In this document: piece after piece, positions 45,405 through 54,251 of the stretch
How the letters are laid out: each line of letters begins with the position of its first letter
How positions within the stretch are numbered: the first letter of the stretch is position 1
Assembly: GCA_050700115.1 (NCBI GenBank)
Contig: JBOHGG010000022.1
Span: 21,665 to 85,664 of the forward strand
Direction of reading: 5' to 3'
Origin: GCA-003244245 sp050700115
GTDB taxonomy: Bacteria > Actinomycetota > Actinomycetes > Mycobacteriales > Pseudonocardiaceae
Length of the DNA stretch: 64,000 nt
Translations under genes and position numbers: made by a program
Notes under the pieces: model-generated
Database searches by the model: none
What the model saw: only the letters and a program-made list of their open reading frames with translations
Told to the model about the DNA's origin: nothing

Positions 45405-46985
45405 ATGAAACGTGCGCATGCGCTGTCCGTCGGGCTGGTCCTCGCAGCGGTGGCGTCCACAACACTGGCGTGCGGGTCAGCCACGGGCAACACCGGGCAG
45501 CGCGGACCCGCCGGGGTGGTTCCGGCGGGGTTGGAACGGTTCTACGGCCAGGATCTGTCCTGGGGTAGCTGCTCCTCGTTCGCCACCACCCCACGTGACC
45601 AGGAGGCCTATGCCGACCCTGCCTTGCAGTGCACCTACCTCGAGGTGCCGCTGGACTACGCCAAACCGAACGACAAGGTGATCAAGGTCGGCCTGCTCCG
45701 CCGACCGGCATCGGAACCCTCGCAGCGCATCGGTTCCTTGGTGATCAATCCAGGTGGTCCCGGCGGGTCTGGTATGAGCGCGGCGGCCGGCAAGGCCGGC
45801 GATATCGGGGACAACGAGTTGGGCCGGCGGTTCGACTTCGTGGGCTTCGATCCACGTGGTGTCGGTTCCAGCGAACCGAAGGTTCAATGCCGGACAGCGG
45901 CGGAACGCGACGCCGAACGCCTGATGAACCTCAACGTCGACACCTCACCGGCCGGTGTAGAGCGAACCGAGAACCAGTTCAAAGCCACCAACGCCGGGTG
46001 CGTCAGCCGTACCGGCACCGATGTACTCGCGCATATCGGCACCCGCGAGGTCGCCCGAGACCTGGATGTCATGCGGTCGGCCCTTGGCGATACGAAGCTG
46101 ACCTATCTCGGCTACTCCTATGGCACCCGCATCGGTACCCGCTACGCCGAAGAATTCCCCGGCAATGTCCGGGCGATGATTCTCGACGGCGCCCTCGATC
46201 CAGCCCAGGATCAGGTTTCCCAGCTCATCGACCAAGGTCGAGGGTTCCAGCAAGCTTTCGACGCGTTCGCGGCATGGTGCGCAGGCCGCGCTGACTGCGC
46301 CTTAGGGCAGGACAAGAACCAGGCCGTGAACACCTTCCAGGCTCTGGTCCGCCCGCTGATCAACAACCCGGTGGGCGTGTCCGACGGGCGCAAGCTGTCG
46401 TACACCGACGCCACGATCGGCACCGTCCAAGCGCTGTACGTGCCCCAGCTATGGACGCCGCTGAATCGCGGCCTGCAGGAACTCGCCGGGGGCCAGGGGG
46501 AGCTCCTGATGCGCCTCGCCGACCTCTACAACGGGCGCTCGCCCGACGGCACCTATTCCACACAGATGGATTCATTCCAGGCCGTCCTGTGCGTCGATAA
46601 TCCGGCCGTTACCGATCCGAACGTAGCGCGTGATATCGATATCCAATACCGGCGCGTCGCGCCATTCCTCGACACCGGACAACCACCTTCTTCCGCTCTT
46701 GACAGCTGCGCGTTCTGGCCCGTGCCGCCCACCGGCGGACCCCACGAGCCACAGACCACCGGTCTGCCGCCAGTAGTGGTGATCTCCACGACGCAGGATC
46801 CCGCAACCCCGTATCAGGCTGGGGTCAACCTCGCCGAAGACCTCAATGCACGCCTGCTGACCTTCGATGGGACCCAGCACACCGCCTTCTTGCAAGGCAT
46901 CGACTGCGTCGATGCCGCCGGAATCGGCTACCTCACTGACCTCAAACCGCCTGCCGAGGGAATCAAGTGCCCAGCAACTAGTTGA
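45405..46985 (+). CDS. secreted alpha/beta-hydrolase, tripeptidyl-aminopeptidase family lipoprotein
   Basis: 526-residue peptidase S33-type hydrolase. The signal MKRAHALSVGLVLAAVASTT ends in lipobox LACG. The oxyanion region VINPGGPGGSG, the DPRGVG motif, and the nucleophile elbow GYSYGTRIG are present; the catalytic Asp and His are likely in ISTTQDPATPYQAG and GTQHTAFLQG. It resembles mycobacterial Hip1/CaeA (Rv2224c) and Streptomyces tripeptidyl aminopeptidases. It should act outside the membrane on peptides. GGGGGAGATGCTGGG precedes the ATG. Confidence 0.88.
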   Translation: MKRAHALSVGLVLAAVASTTLACGSATGNTGQRGPAGVVPAGLERFYGQDLSWGSCSSFATTPRDQEAYADPALQCTYLEVPLDYAKPNDKVIKVGLLRRPASEPSQRIGSLVINPGGPGGSGMSAAAGKAGDIGDNELGRRFDFVGFDPRGVGSSEPKVQCRTAAERDAERLMNLNVDTSPAGVERTENQFKATNAGCVSRTGTDVLAHIGTREVARDLDVMRSALGDTKLTYLGYSYGTRIGTRYAEEFPGNVRAMILDGALDPAQDQVSQLIDQGRGFQQAFDAFAAWCAGRADCALGQDKNQAVNTFQALVRPLINNPVGVSDGRKLSYTDATIGTVQALYVPQLWTPLNRGLQELAGGQGELLMRLADLYNGRSPDGTYSTQMDSFQAVLCVDNPAVTDPNVARDIDIQYRRVAPFLDTGQPPSSALDSCAFWPVPPTGGPHEPQTTGLPPVVVISTTQDPATPYQAGVNLAEDLNARLLTFDGTQHTAFLQGIDCVDAAGIGYLTDLKPPAEGIKCPATS

Positions 46986-46990
46986 GGGCG

Positions 46991-48016
46991 CTACGCCAGC
47001 CAGCGGTCGACGCCGGCGAGCAGGCGCCGCTTGACCGCGGCGGGGGCGGCCGAGGCCGTGATCGAGTGCCTGGCCAGGACCGCCAGTTCCTCGTCGCCCA
47101 AGCCGAGGACGTCGCGCAGCATCTGGTATTGGCCGGCCAGTCGTGTCCCGAACAGCAGTGGATCATCGGCGCCGATCGCAACCGGGACACCGGCATCCAG
47201 CAGCGCGGTGATCGGGAGTTGGTGCACCGATTCCAGCACACCCATCGGCTCATAGGACGTCGGGCAGATCTCCAATGCAACTGCCTGCGCGGCCAGGTGA
47301 TCGAGCACGGACGGATCGTGGACCGCGGTGATGCCATGTCCGATGCGGGTCGCACCCAGTACCTCCACGCACTCTTGCACGTGCTCCGGCCCGGTGTAGT
47401 ACCCGGCGTGCGGGGTGCGGACCAGACCGGCGGCGGTGGCGATCCGGCACGCGGCGGCGAAGTCCACCGGGCGCCCGCAGCGCTCGTCCCCGGAGATGCC
47501 GAACCCCACCACCCCGGTGCCGGCGTACCGGGCCGCCAGCCGCGCCAGAGCGCTGGCATGCTCGCCGGTTCGGGCCCAGCTGGTAGCGACGATCAGCCCG
47601 ATGCCCATGCCGGTGGCTGCGGCGGCCTCTCGACAGGCCTCCAGCAGCACATCGACCACCCCGCCCGGCCCGCCGAATCGAGACGCATATGAGGTTGGGT
47701 CCACCTGCAGCTCCAACCAGCCCGACCCGTCCGCGGCGTCGTCCTCGGCCGTCTCGCGGACCACCCGGCGCAGATCGTTTACCGACCGGATGGCGTTGCG
47801 GGCAGCGTCGTAGCGGGCCTGGAACACTGACCAGTCACGGTCGGCGCCGGCCCAGCCGACCGACGTGCCTCGCAGCGCCGGGGGCAGCGTGATCCCGTAT
47901 GCGGCGGCGAGCTCGTGCAGCGTGTCCAGGCGCATCGAGCCGGTGAGATGCAGGTGCAAGTGGGCTTTGGGAAGCGCACGAATGTCCCGCAAGGAGGTAT
48001 ACCTCCGGTCAGCCAT
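46991..48016 (-). CDS. add: adenosine deaminase
   Basis: 341-residue amidohydrolase converting adenosine to inosine. Zinc ligands are in KAHLHLHLTGS and PHAGYYTGPEHV, with GHGITAVHD and the catalytic-metal Asp in AIGADDPLLFG. It has the substituted HLHLHLTG in place of HxHLDG, seen in the actinobacterial Add group. ATG 48016 follows GGAG. A TTG at 47992 behind a GGAGG (within the palindrome GGAGGTATACCTCC) would give the N-terminus MRDIRALPKAH, as in many homologues, so the start is uncertain by eight codons. Confidence 0.88.
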   Translation of the reverse strand: MADRRYTSLRDIRALPKAHLHLHLTGSMRLDTLHELAAAYGITLPPALRGTSVGWAGADRDWSVFQARYDAARNAIRSVNDLRRVVRETAEDDAADGSGWLELQVDPTSYASRFGGPGGVVDVLLEACREAAAATGMGIGLIVATSWARTGEHASALARLAARYAGTGVVGFGISGDERCGRPVDFAAACRIATAAGLVRTPHAGYYTGPEHVQECVEVLGATRIGHGITAVHDPSVLDHLAAQAVALEICPTSYEPMGVLESVHQLPITALLDAGVPVAIGADDPLLFGTRLAGQYQMLRDVLGLGDEELAVLARHSITASAAPAAVKRRLLAGVDRWLA

Positions 48017-48036
48017 CGATCTCCACAGCCTACAAG

Positions 48037-48309
48037 TCACCTCTGGTCTTCGCCCTTGGCCAGGCTGGCGCGCATCGCGGCGAGCACCCGTTCGATGGTG
48101 GGAAGATCGAGCCGGCAGGAGTAAGTGGACAGCTCAGCTGGAGCGCCCATCACGTCTCGACCATCGATCAATACCGTGGGCGATGGGTGGTGTCCGACTG
48201 TGTCCAGGATCGGCACGGAAACACCGAGCAGAGCAAGGCAATCCTGCACGACTCGTCGCGCGACCGTCGCATGTGGACAGCCATCGGCACGGAGCAGTTC
48301 AACGCGCAC
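48037..48309 (-). CDS. small thioredoxin-fold-like protein of the mer operon
   Basis: 90-residue protein, N-terminus MRVELLRADGCPHATVARRV. The beta strand followed by GCPH and a helix resembles thioredoxin/glutaredoxin folds with a C-P-H active site instead of CxxC; PTVLIDGRDVMGAP supplies the cis-Pro-like second motif. A Cys follows in VVQDCLALLG and one in TYSCRLDLP. It overlaps the merB end by 11 bases, so it is translationally coupled. A role in handling the Hg(II) or thiol product of MerB is an inference. Confidence 0.65.
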   Translation of the reverse strand: MRVELLRADGCPHATVARRVVQDCLALLGVSVPILDTVGHHPSPTVLIDGRDVMGAPAELSTYSCRLDLPTIERVLAAMRASLAKGEDQR

Positions 48310-48946
48310 CTCCGCCTCCCGCCCAGCCCAGTGCCGACACCATCTGCTGGCAGATGGCGAACTCGTCAGCGACCGGGAGCACCGTGCCGTCGGGATGCTC
48401 GGCGCGCCAGCCCTGGGCGGCTTCGGAGGTGGCGAAGAAACGCCCGTGGACGCACCGGGTAGCGCGGATGTCGGCGACCGCGAAACTGGGCAGATCGGCG
48501 GACACCACGGCGGTGGCGGGGGTCACCGCGACCACGCGGCCGGGGTCCACGTTCAGGCAGATCTCGCGCCCAGTCACCGGGCAGATCGACTCGACGCGGA
48601 CCGCTCTGCCGAGCATGATCGTGAATATCAGCGTGTCGGAGGCGCACCAGGTGTAAAGGGTTCGTCCGGCGATCAGGAAGCGGTGCGGTGTCGGCACCAG
48701 GGTCAGCCCGAGCCCGACCAGTCGCCCGTCGTCGTCCCACTGCGCTTCGGGCAGCCCGGCAAACAGTGCATCGACGTCGCCGATCGGGCAGCCGATGGTG
48801 GCAGCGATCCGCTCCCGCGACGCGGGCTGTCCCTCAGCCAGCAGCGCCAGCAACGCCGGAACCGCGTACGAGTTGGAATAGCTGCGCCCGAGCGCCACAA
48901 GGTCATCCACCCTGGGATTGGCGGGTGCTGATTCTGTTCGTGTCAT
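48299..48946 (-). CDS. merB: organomercurial lyase
   Basis: 215-residue alkylmercury lyase that protonolyses the C-Hg bond and releases Hg(II). The catalytic triad is visible: Cys101 and Asp104 in WCASDTL (Cys96/Asp99 in the R831b enzyme) and Cys165 in TRCVHGRFF (Cys159). Cys122 in SICPVTG matches the structural Cys117. The ATG follows GAGGAGCC. It is 16 bases downstream of merR. No merA, merT or merP is found in this window. Confidence 0.93.
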   Translation of the reverse strand: MTRTESAPANPRVDDLVALGRSYSNSYAVPALLALLAEGQPASRERIAATIGCPIGDVDALFAGLPEAQWDDDGRLVGLGLTLVPTPHRFLIAGRTLYTWCASDTLIFTIMLGRAVRVESICPVTGREICLNVDPGRVVAVTPATAVVSADLPSFAVADIRATRCVHGRFFATSEAAQGWRAEHPDGTVLPVADEFAICQQMVSALGWAGGGGAR

Positions 48947-48962
48947 GTCAGGCTCCTCACCA

Positions 48963-49358
48963 TCAGGTGCCGCGCTCGATCTCATGCAGGATCGGGCATT
49001 CCCGCTCGGCACGCGGCCGGTCGCAGGTGTCCACCAGCCGGGCCAGCGCGTCCCGCATCGACCGCAGGTCGGCGATCCGGCGTTCCAGGTCCGCGAGCCG
49101 AGCAAGCGCCATCGCGCGGACCGCATCGCAGGCGTCGGGGCCGCCCTCGGCCAGGTCCAGCAGCTCCTCGATGTCAGCGAGGGTGAAGCCGAGCTCCTGC
49201 GCCCGCTTGATGACCCGTACCACCCGCACCGCCGCCGGCGGGTACGCACGGTAGCCGGCCGGCGAACGAGCGGGCGCGGCGAGCAACCCCCTGCGCTCGT
49301 AGTATCGCAGCGTCTGCGTGTTGACGTTGGCTTGCGCGGCGACCTCGCTGGACCTCAC
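48963..49358 (-). CDS. merR: mercury-responsive MerR regulator
   Basis: 131-residue MerR protein. N-terminal winged helix: TQTLRYYERRGLL and SPAGYRAYPPAAVRVVRVIK; dimer helix follows. The three Hg(II)-binding cysteines are Cys77 (GGPDACDAV), Cys112 and Cys121 (LVDTCDRPRAERECP), with the same nine-residue Cys spacing as Tn501 MerR. The GTG at 49358 lies where the transcript from the upstream mer promoter should begin, so the mRNA is probably leaderless; GTG 49373 is an alternative but falls within the promoter. Without metal it holds the promoter unproductive; Hg(II) switches it on. Confidence 0.9.
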   Translation of the reverse strand: MRSSEVAAQANVNTQTLRYYERRGLLAAPARSPAGYRAYPPAAVRVVRVIKRAQELGFTLADIEELLDLAEGGPDACDAVRAMALARLADLERRIADLRSMRDALARLVDTCDRPRAERECPILHEIERGT

Positions 49359-49365
49359 CGCATCA

Positions 49366-49396
49366 GCATCCACCCTGTACCCCAGTACAGCGTCAA
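49366..49396 (-). promoter_or_regulatory. mer promoter/operator
   Basis: On the minus strand TTGACG (49396-49391) is followed at once by CTGTACTGGGGTACAG, a perfect 6-bp inverted repeat with a four-base centre. This matches the mer operator layout (TTGAC-CCGTAC-N4-GTACGG). A long 19-base spacer would put the -10 at GGATGC (49371-49366) and the transcript start near GTG 49358. Confidence 0.75.
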
Positions 49397-49415
49397 GAGT
49401 GACGAGGTCGTCCCG

Positions 49416-49654
49416 CTCTGCCGCTCCGCGGCGCAGTGCGGCGTCAAGCGGTGTGCAGTCTTCCCATCCCGGAAGCCAATTCACGTTCGCGCCCCGGCCG
49501 AGTAGGTACTCCGCTGAGCGACGCTGCCCGCCGTGGCAGGCGCCCCAGAATGCGCGGTCGATCTCGGCCTGGTTGGGTATTTCGTGGTGTCGGCGAAGTA
49601 GCTGTCGAGGCGATCCATCAGTCCGAGGGTGGTGGCGTCCACGATGGTGGTATT
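49416..49654 (-). pseudogene. ankyrin-repeat protein remnant
   Basis: Two pieces in different frames: TTLGLMDRLDSYFADTTK upstream and NQAEIDRAFWGACHGGQRRS then AEYLLGRGANVNW to CTPLDAALRRGAAE downstream. Together they follow the layout of small ankyrin proteins. A frameshift lies near 49580, and both ends are missing. The 3' end runs into the mer operator region, so the mer operon probably inserted into or replaced part of it. Confidence 0.6.
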
Positions 49655-49671
49655 CGGGCACACGCCTAGGC

Positions 49672-50056
49672 CAACGCGAGCAGCCGATCCCGCAATCGCT
49701 GGTTGAGGAGGAAACCGCGTTCTGGGAGTGGGCCTACGTGGAGGTCCTGCGGCACACCGGCGTACGGATCGAGGAACTGGTTGAGCTGGCACACCCCAGC
49801 ATCCGCCAGTACCAGCGCCCCAACGGCGAAGTCATCGCGCTGCTCGTCATCGCCCCGTCCAAGACCAACCGGGGACGGGTCATACCCATGTCGGCCGAGC
49901 GCTTCCACGTGATCGCGATGATCGTGCGCCGGCAGACCGCGCACAGCCCCATCCCGCTCGTTCCGCGCTACGAGGGCCACGAACGGGTCTGGACCGCGCC
50001 GATGCCCTACCTGTTCCAGCGCCAGATCGGCGGAGTGCGGCGGGTGACCAGCACCG
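49672..50056 (+). pseudogene. tyrosine recombinase/integrase fragment
   Basis: An open stretch reads ETAFWEWAYVEVLRHTGVRI, EELVELAHPSIRQYQRPNGE, APSKTNRGRVIPMSAERFHV and PYLFQRQIGGVRRV. HTGVRIEEL holds the first catalytic Arg of tyrosine recombinases and the SKTNRGRVIPM strand follows. The N-terminal arm domain and the C-terminal H-x-x-R...Tyr block are missing and there is no proper start. It is a relic of an integrated element. Confidence 0.7.
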
Positions 50057-50115
50057 GAAATCCTGAACAAAGGAGAGTGCCTACTCCCTGCCACTCTCAA
50101 CATATAGCGCACTGG

Positions 50116-50134
50116 GGGACTTGCGGCAAGACCC
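50116..50134 (+). promoter_or_regulatory. rifamycin-associated element (RAE)-like 19-bp inverted repeat
   Basis: GGGACTTGCGGCAAGACCC: GGG and CTTG on the left mirror CAAG and CCC on the right around CGG. Length and core (CTTG-N3-CAAG) agree with the 19-bp RAE described upstream of rifamycin-inactivation genes in actinobacteria, as I remember it. It ends 58 bases before the glycosyltransferase start. Confidence 0.7.
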
Positions 50135-50192
50135 GGGTAGTGCCGCAGAATCACCGGCCGAAGCCAGAACCTGCGGAAATGGGAGTCGCGAA

Positions 50193-51428
50193 GTGCGTGT
50201 GTTGTTGTCGACGTATGGGTCGCGCGGGGATGTCGAACCGCTGGTGGGACTCGCGGTGCAGTTGCGGGCACTCGGCGCGGAGGTGCGGGTGTGCGCGCCG
50301 CCGGACGAGGACTTCGCGCAGCGGCTGGCCGGTGTCGGCGTGCCGATGGTGCCCTTCGGCCAGTCGGCGCGCGCGCTGACGACTGCGGCGCCGCCGCCGT
50401 CATCCCTGCCCCGGCACGCGGCCGAGTTGATCGCCAGCCAGTTCGACGCGGTCACCGCGGCGGCCGAGGGATGTGACGCGCTGGTGGCGACCGGCGTGAT
50501 GCCGGCCGCGGCCGGCGCGCGGTCGGTGGCCGAGAAACTGGGCATCCGCTACGTGTACGCGACCTTCCAACAGCTCACTCTGCCGTCGCCGCACCACCAG
50601 CCGCTGGCGTATCCGGGCCGGCCGTTCCCGCCGGAGGTGACCGACAACCGGGTGCTGTGGGACCTGGACGCCCAGAGCATCAACGCGCTGTTCGGTGAGG
50701 CGCTCAACACCCAGCGGGCGTCGATCGGCCTGCCACCGGTGGACAACGTCCGCGACTACGTCATCGGCGACCAGCCGTGGCTGGCGACGGACCCGACCCT
50801 GGACCCGTGGCAGGAGACGGCGGACCTCGACATCGTGCACACCGGCGCGTGGATCCTGCCCGACGTTCGCCCACTCCCGGACGAGCTGGTGGCGTTCCTG
50901 GACGCCGGCACACCACCGGTGTACGTGGGCTTCGGCAGCATGCCCATGCGCGCATCGACGGACGTCGCCCAGGTGGCCATCGAGGCGATCCGCGCGCAGG
51001 GCCGCCGCGCACTCGTCGCCCGCGGCTGGGCCGACCTGGCCCTGATCGACGACCGGGGCGACTGCTTCGTCGTCGGCGAGGTCAACCAGCAGGCACTGTT
51101 CGCCCGGGTGGCCGCCGTCGTGCACCACGGCGGCGCGGGCACCACGACGACGGCCACCCGGGGCGGCACGCCTCAGGTGGTGGTACCCCAGGCGGCGGAC
51201 CAGCCGTACTGGGCCGGCCGGGTGGCCGACCTGGGCATCGGCACGGCACACGACGGTCCGACTCCGACCACCGAGTCCCTGTCCGCCGCACTCAGGACGA
51301 CCCTGACCCCCCAGACCCGCGCACGAGCGACCGCCGTGGCCGGCACGATCCGCACCGACGGGGCGACGGTGGCCGCGACGCTGCTGCTCGACGCGGTCAG
51401 CCGAGAAAGGCCGCCAGTGTCCGCGTGA
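50193..51428 (+). CDS. GT1 glycosyltransferase, probable rifamycin-type (Rgt-like)
   Basis: 411-residue GT-B enzyme. N-terminal acceptor domain: VRVLLSTYGSRGDVEPLVGL; C-terminal nucleotide-sugar domain: GTPPVYVGFGSMPMRAS, then ARVAAVVHHGGAGTTTTATR (the HHGGAGT signature) and VVVPQAADQPYWAGRVADLG. The fold is that of vancomycin-type aglycone and antibiotic-inactivating glycosyltransferases. Because a RAE-like repeat precedes it and a helR-type gene follows, I infer a rifamycin glycosyltransferase. GTG 50193 follows GGGAG; reading frame upstream is the relic region. It looks intact. Confidence 0.75.
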   Translation: MRVLLSTYGSRGDVEPLVGLAVQLRALGAEVRVCAPPDEDFAQRLAGVGVPMVPFGQSARALTTAAPPPSSLPRHAAELIASQFDAVTAAAEGCDALVATGVMPAAAGARSVAEKLGIRYVYATFQQLTLPSPHHQPLAYPGRPFPPEVTDNRVLWDLDAQSINALFGEALNTQRASIGLPPVDNVRDYVIGDQPWLATDPTLDPWQETADLDIVHTGAWILPDVRPLPDELVAFLDAGTPPVYVGFGSMPMRASTDVAQVAIEAIRAQGRRALVARGWADLALIDDRGDCFVVGEVNQQALFARVAAVVHHGGAGTTTTATRGGTPQVVVPQAADQPYWAGRVADLGIGTAHDGPTPTTESLSAALRTTLTPQTRARATAVAGTIRTDGATVAATLLLDAVSRERPPVSA

Positions 51429-51614
51429 ACCACGCGGGATCATCGAGCCAGGGAAAGTGCCGATTGGACACGGTCCCTCGTGGTCCGGGCGACCTTGACC
51501 ACACGCTGGGCCTCGTCAGGCTCCAACGGCCGCACGACACGATTACAACGCCAACGTTTCTTGAAACGGCACCGGGGACGTCGCGCCGAGGCCCCGCTTC
51601 TTGGTGTGCTGCGC

Positions 51615-51632
51615 GGGGGCTTGACAAGAGGT
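51615..51632 (+). promoter_or_regulatory. degenerate RAE-like repeat before helR
   Basis: GGGGGCTTGACAAGAGGT keeps CTTG and CAAG half-sites, but their centre is one base instead of three and the right flank is not CCC. It is 83 bases before the helR GTG. It may be a RAE that has lost two bases, or chance. Confidence 0.3.
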
Positions 51633-51714
51633 GGACGGAAACAATTGTGTGCCCTCCATAAACCAATGGAGAACCCGCTAAATCGAAAATCAGTTCAGTC
51701 GCTGTGAGGGGCAT

Positions 51715-54052
51715 GTGTCAACTCAGGGGTACGAAGAGGAATTGCGGTCCGAGCGGAGCTACGTGGCCGGGCTCTACGCGCGGCTCGACGCCGAGCGCGC
51801 GCGAGTGAAGGGCGAGTACAAGGCGGCGTTGCGGGGAAACGGCGGGACACCCATGGAACGGGATGTCGAGGTGCGCGCGCTGGCCAAAGAGGTGAAGCGG
51901 CTGGACGTGGCGGACAACGGGCTGTGTTTCGGCCGGTTGGACACCCTTTCGGGCGAACATTCGTACATCGGCCGGATCGGTCTTTTCGACGAGGAGAACT
52001 CCTACGATCCGGTGTTGCTCGATTGGCGAGCGCCGGCGTCGCGCGCGTTCTACGTCGCCACCGCCGCGACCCCGGAGAACATGCGTCGGCGCCGCCAGTT
52101 CCACACCCGCGGGCGTCAAGTGGTCGATTTCACCGACGAGGTGCTCGGCCGCCCCGGCGGTGCGGAGCGAGGTGGCCGAGGAGACTCAGCCCTGCTCGCG
52201 GCGGTCAACGCGCCGCGCGGTGACGGGATGCGCGACATCGTGGCGACGATCCAGGCCGAGCAGGACGAGATCATCCGGCTCGATCACCCAGGGGTGCTGG
52301 TGATCGAGGGTGGCCGGGCACCGGGAAGACCGTGGTGGCGCTGCACCGCGTCGCGTACCTGCTCTACACCCAGCGGGAGCGGATGGAACGTCACGGTGTG
52401 CTCGTGGTCGGGCCCAACCCGGCGTTCCTGAACTACATCGGCCGCGTTCTGCCGTCGCTGGGCGAGTCCGACGTGGTGTTCATGACCACCGGCGACCTCG
52501 TGCCCGGCCTACACGTCACCGCCGAGGACACCCCGGAAGCCGCGCGACTCAAGGGCTCACTGAAGATCCTGGATGTGCTCGCGGCGGCGGTCGCCGATCG
52601 GCAGCGGCTGCCGGAGCATCCGCTGCCGATCGAACTGGCGGACATCACGGTGCGGATCGACGCCGAGACCGCGGAGTGGGCCAGGGAGGAGGCACGCGCG
52701 AGCGGGCTGCCGCACAACGAGGCCCGCGCGGTGTTCAGTGAGATCGTCACGTGGGTGCTCACCGAACGGGCGATAGCCCGGATCGGTCGGGGCTGGCTGA
52801 CCCGGGCGGACCGCGAAGCATGGGAACAGCTGCGGGCGGACCTGCTCAAGGAGCTCGCGGACGATGACAAGTTCGCCGCCGCGCTCGACGAACTCTGGCC
52901 GATACTGACGCCGGAAACACTGTTGGCACCGCTGTACACGTCCCCCGAACGGCTGCGAGGGGCAGGCGCCGACCAAGCGCTGTTGCGCGCCGATGGCGCC
53001 GCCTGGACGGTATCGGACGTGCCGCTGCTCGACGAACTGGTCGACCTGCTGGGCCGCGACAAGTCGGCCGACCAGGCCGCCGAGCGGGAACGCAAGGCCG
53101 AGGCCGAGTACGCCGCCGGCGTGCTGGACATCCTCATCAGCCGCGAGGACCTGATGGACGACGAGGACCATCTGCTCGCCCAGGACTTGCTCTACGCGAG
53201 GACCTGGCGGATCGCTTCGTCGAGCGCGACACCCGTGAACTCGTCGAACGCGCCGCCGCGGACCGGGACTGGACCTACCGGCACGTCGTGGTCGACGAGG
53301 CCCAAGAACTGTCCGAAATGGACTGGCGGGTGCTGATGCGGCGCTGCCCGGGCCGATCCTTCACGGTAGTCGGCGATCTCGCCCAACGCCGGTCGGTGGC
53401 CGGAGCGACATCGTGGGACACGATGCTGGAGCCGTACGTACCCGGCCGCTGGGTCTACCGGTCGCTGTCGGTGAACTACCGCACCCCGGCGGAGATCATG
53501 ACCGTCGCCGCTGCGCTGCTCGCCGAGTTCGCACCCGGGGTCCAGCCACCGGAGTCGGTCCGCGCGTGCGGCGTCGCGCCATGGTCCAGGCGGGTCACCG
53601 AGGACGAACTGCCCGCTGCTATCGAGGAATTCGTGCGGGACGAAGCCTGTCGCGAAGGCACCAGCGTCGTGATCGGGCCACCGGGTGTGCCGGGCGCGGT
53701 GGTGGCTGTGCCGGCTTCGGAGACGAAGGGCCTGGAGTTCGACGCCGTCCTGGTCGTGGCACCAGAACGGATCCTCGCCGACGGCCCACGCGGCGCGGCT
53801 GAACTCTACGTCGCCCTCACCCGCGCCACCCAACGCCTCGGCGTCCTGCACCAGGGCCCACTGCCGCAGGCCCTGAACGGACTCGCCGAACCGGGACACC
53901 CGCCCCAGGCCGGGAATCAACAGTTGAGCAGGAACTCACCACCAACAGTGCGGCTGACCGACAGCATTCCGGACACGATGCCGGGGTCGCCGTCGATGGT
54001 CGTGGCAGGCCAGGAGGTTTCGATCACCAGCACGTCGTCGTCCACGACCTGA
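51715..54052 (+). pseudogene. helR: helR-type RNA polymerase recycling motor ATPase, two frameshifts
   Basis: A HelD/HelR superfamily-1 helicase-like gene in three frames. Part 1 (51715-52313) has RSYVAGLYARLDAERARVKG, YIGRIGLFDEENSYDPVLLD and GVLVIEGG. Part 2 (52314-53198) continues PGTGKTVVALHRVAYLLYTQ to DEDHLLAQDLLYA. Part 3 (from 53198) has EDLADRFVERD, VVVDEAQELSEMDWRVL, VVGDLAQRRS, NYRTPAEIM and VALTRATQRLG. One base is missing near 52313, inside Walker A (GGPGTGKT), and one near 53198. The natural stop also seems lost, with run-on to 54052. HelR displaces rifamycin from RNA polymerase; this copy cannot make the full protein unless the deletions are sequencing errors. GTG 51715 has GAGGGG upstream. 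Confidence 0.88.
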
Positions 54053-54060
54053 GCGTAGGG
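53917..54060 (-). pseudogene. possible 3' remnant of an unidentified gene
   Basis: The minus-strand frame reads AQVVDDDVLVIETSWPATTI, GDPGIVSGMLSVSRTVGGEF and ends LLNC. This has coding character, but the sequence before it does not. It overlaps the run-on end of the helR relic. I do not recognise the family. Confidence 0.25.
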
Positions 54061-54251
54061 CCAGCTCGTCCGATCATGTGCCGAGCCTCGCCGCCGCCCA
54101 GGCCGCCGACGATGTGCGCGAGCCTCTCGAGATACGGCCCCTTGTAGCCACACGACGTGCGGTGTCGGGTCCAGGTTGCGGCGTGTCGGCTTGCTTGGTG
54201 CAGTGAAGGCCGGACAACCGCTGCGGGAGTCGTTGCTGCGCGCGATGACGT

